From Odiellus spinosus (taxonomy: Eukaryota; Arthropoda; Arachnida; Opiliones; Phalangiidae): a stretch of 64,000 nucleotides of DNA. Both the position numbers and the translations under genes were made by a program. Shown here one piece after another: positions 63,191 to 64,000 of this stretch. Each line of letters starts with the position of its first letter. Within the stretch, counting starts at the first letter, position 1. The notes beneath the pieces were generated by a model. It did no database searches and was not told the DNA's origin. It saw only the letters and a list, made by a program, of their open reading frames with translations. The stretch covers positions 7,265,851 to 7,329,850 of the forward strand of contig OY987234.1 of NCBI GenBank assembly GCA_963920705.1, in the 5' to 3' direction.

Positions 63191-64000
63191 TTACATGTTG
63201 GTTGTAAATATTTTTAAACGTTGTTTAAACATGATTAAATATAAATTTAACCCATTTAAGTACCTTAGTACGTTATATTGAATTATAATTGAATAATTTA
63301 AAATTTATATTTAAGCAAATTTCACTTATTTTAGGGTTTATATTTATGCCCAGTATTCAATATATTGAAAGTATAATAAATGTGGCATTTAGCTAATATT
63401 TCAAATTCGGACGTACTTCGAGATATAAAGAATTATTTATCCGCGAGGCGAAAGAGTAGAACCCAAAAACGGAAAGCATTTTTGGGGATAAAAAAATAAC
63501 AACAGCGAAGCAACGCGTGAAATATTAGTTAACGATTTTTGTCGGGTGAACTTTCGACCCTTCTCGCCGCTCGCTTTTGAGAGAAAATAAAAATCGCGAC
63601 TACAGACACGAACGGGAAGGAAAAAGCGAGAAACGCCTGGGTTTCTTATCTGGCAGCAATATTTCTAGCGAAGCAACAATGACGAGATTAATTCCTTTTC
63701 TAAAATTGGGGATGCGGGAAGAAGGGAGATAGCCCCAGGAGGAGAGGAACGATTCTTGGATCCAAAATATAAAAAAAAAACTCAGCCAGTAAGATCGGAA
63801 AAAAGTGTAGAAAAATATTTGTTTTGTAACTTATCCATCACGCATGCAAAGTGACTATTATTGGCCTAAGAGTTTTCTTTTCTCGATCCTTACAAAAATA
63901 CCCCGGCCGCCATCCGATCTTTCTACTCCTCCTCCTCCTCCTCTTCTCATCCCTCCTCGATAAAAAACAGGGTTTAGATCTTGGAAGAAGGAGAAAGAAT
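63191..64000. other. Unique DNA with a (CTC)n tract
   Basis: No gene seen. CTC triplets run at about 63926-63943. Confidence 0.4.

Overview
This window looks like non-coding DNA from a eukaryotic genome, most likely an invertebrate animal. It is AT-rich and gene-poor, with CpG dinucleotides still common, and it is full of short inverted-repeat elements, minisatellites and trinucleotide microsatellites. TTAGG-like units occur in one minisatellite (53.6-54.1 kb), which weakly suggests an arthropod, but I cannot fix the species. No open frame exceeds 157 codons, the longest frames overlap one another on both strands, and their length spread is about what chance gives in 64 kb of such DNA. I recognise no protein family and no intact structural RNA gene. 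The best exon-like signal is at the very start (minus strand, 21-108), so the window could be an intron or intergenic stretch beside a gene lying off the left edge.

Layout. 0-6.2 kb: possible edge exon, a 10-bp-period array interrupted by a hAT-like MITE, and a GC-rich patch at 3.3 kb. 6.2-8.2 kb: a 304-bp near-perfect inverted repeat bounded by a 13-bp direct repeat, a dispersed CCCTGAC-type repeat and a MITE. 8.2-23.4 kb: mostly unique DNA, somewhat richer in GC from about 9.3 to 20.9 kb, with a pre-miRNA-like hairpin at 10.05 kb and a tRNA-like remnant at 12.2 kb. 23.4-30.1 kb: a cluster of MITEs from several families. 32.2-34.4 kb: a satellite array of eleven 178-bp units with a 534-bp higher-order repeat; two diverged units sit alone at 26.3 kb. 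34.4-42.1 kb: mostly unique DNA, a foldback element, a (CGT)n tract and a 143-bp tandem repeat.

42.1-53.25 kb: a recent direct tandem duplication of about 5.5 kb. Each copy begins with a foldback element whose arms are themselves tandem 145-bp units, and each holds 16-bp and TTAGG-like minisatellites, (GAA)n tracts and a perfect 20-bp palindrome. 53.25-54.75 kb: a 101-bp tandem repeat, a large minisatellite and a related foldback MITE with two 199-bp arms. 55.3-55.5 kb: fourteen decamers in phase with the heat-shock-element pattern nGAAnnTTCn, beside a TATAAAAGG box; this is the most function-like site in the window. 56-64 kb: further MITE and foldback copies in unique DNA.

There is no gene system working together here. 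The story is repeat biology: at least seven inverted-repeat families, several with two or more copies inside this one window, plus satellites at different stages of amplification.
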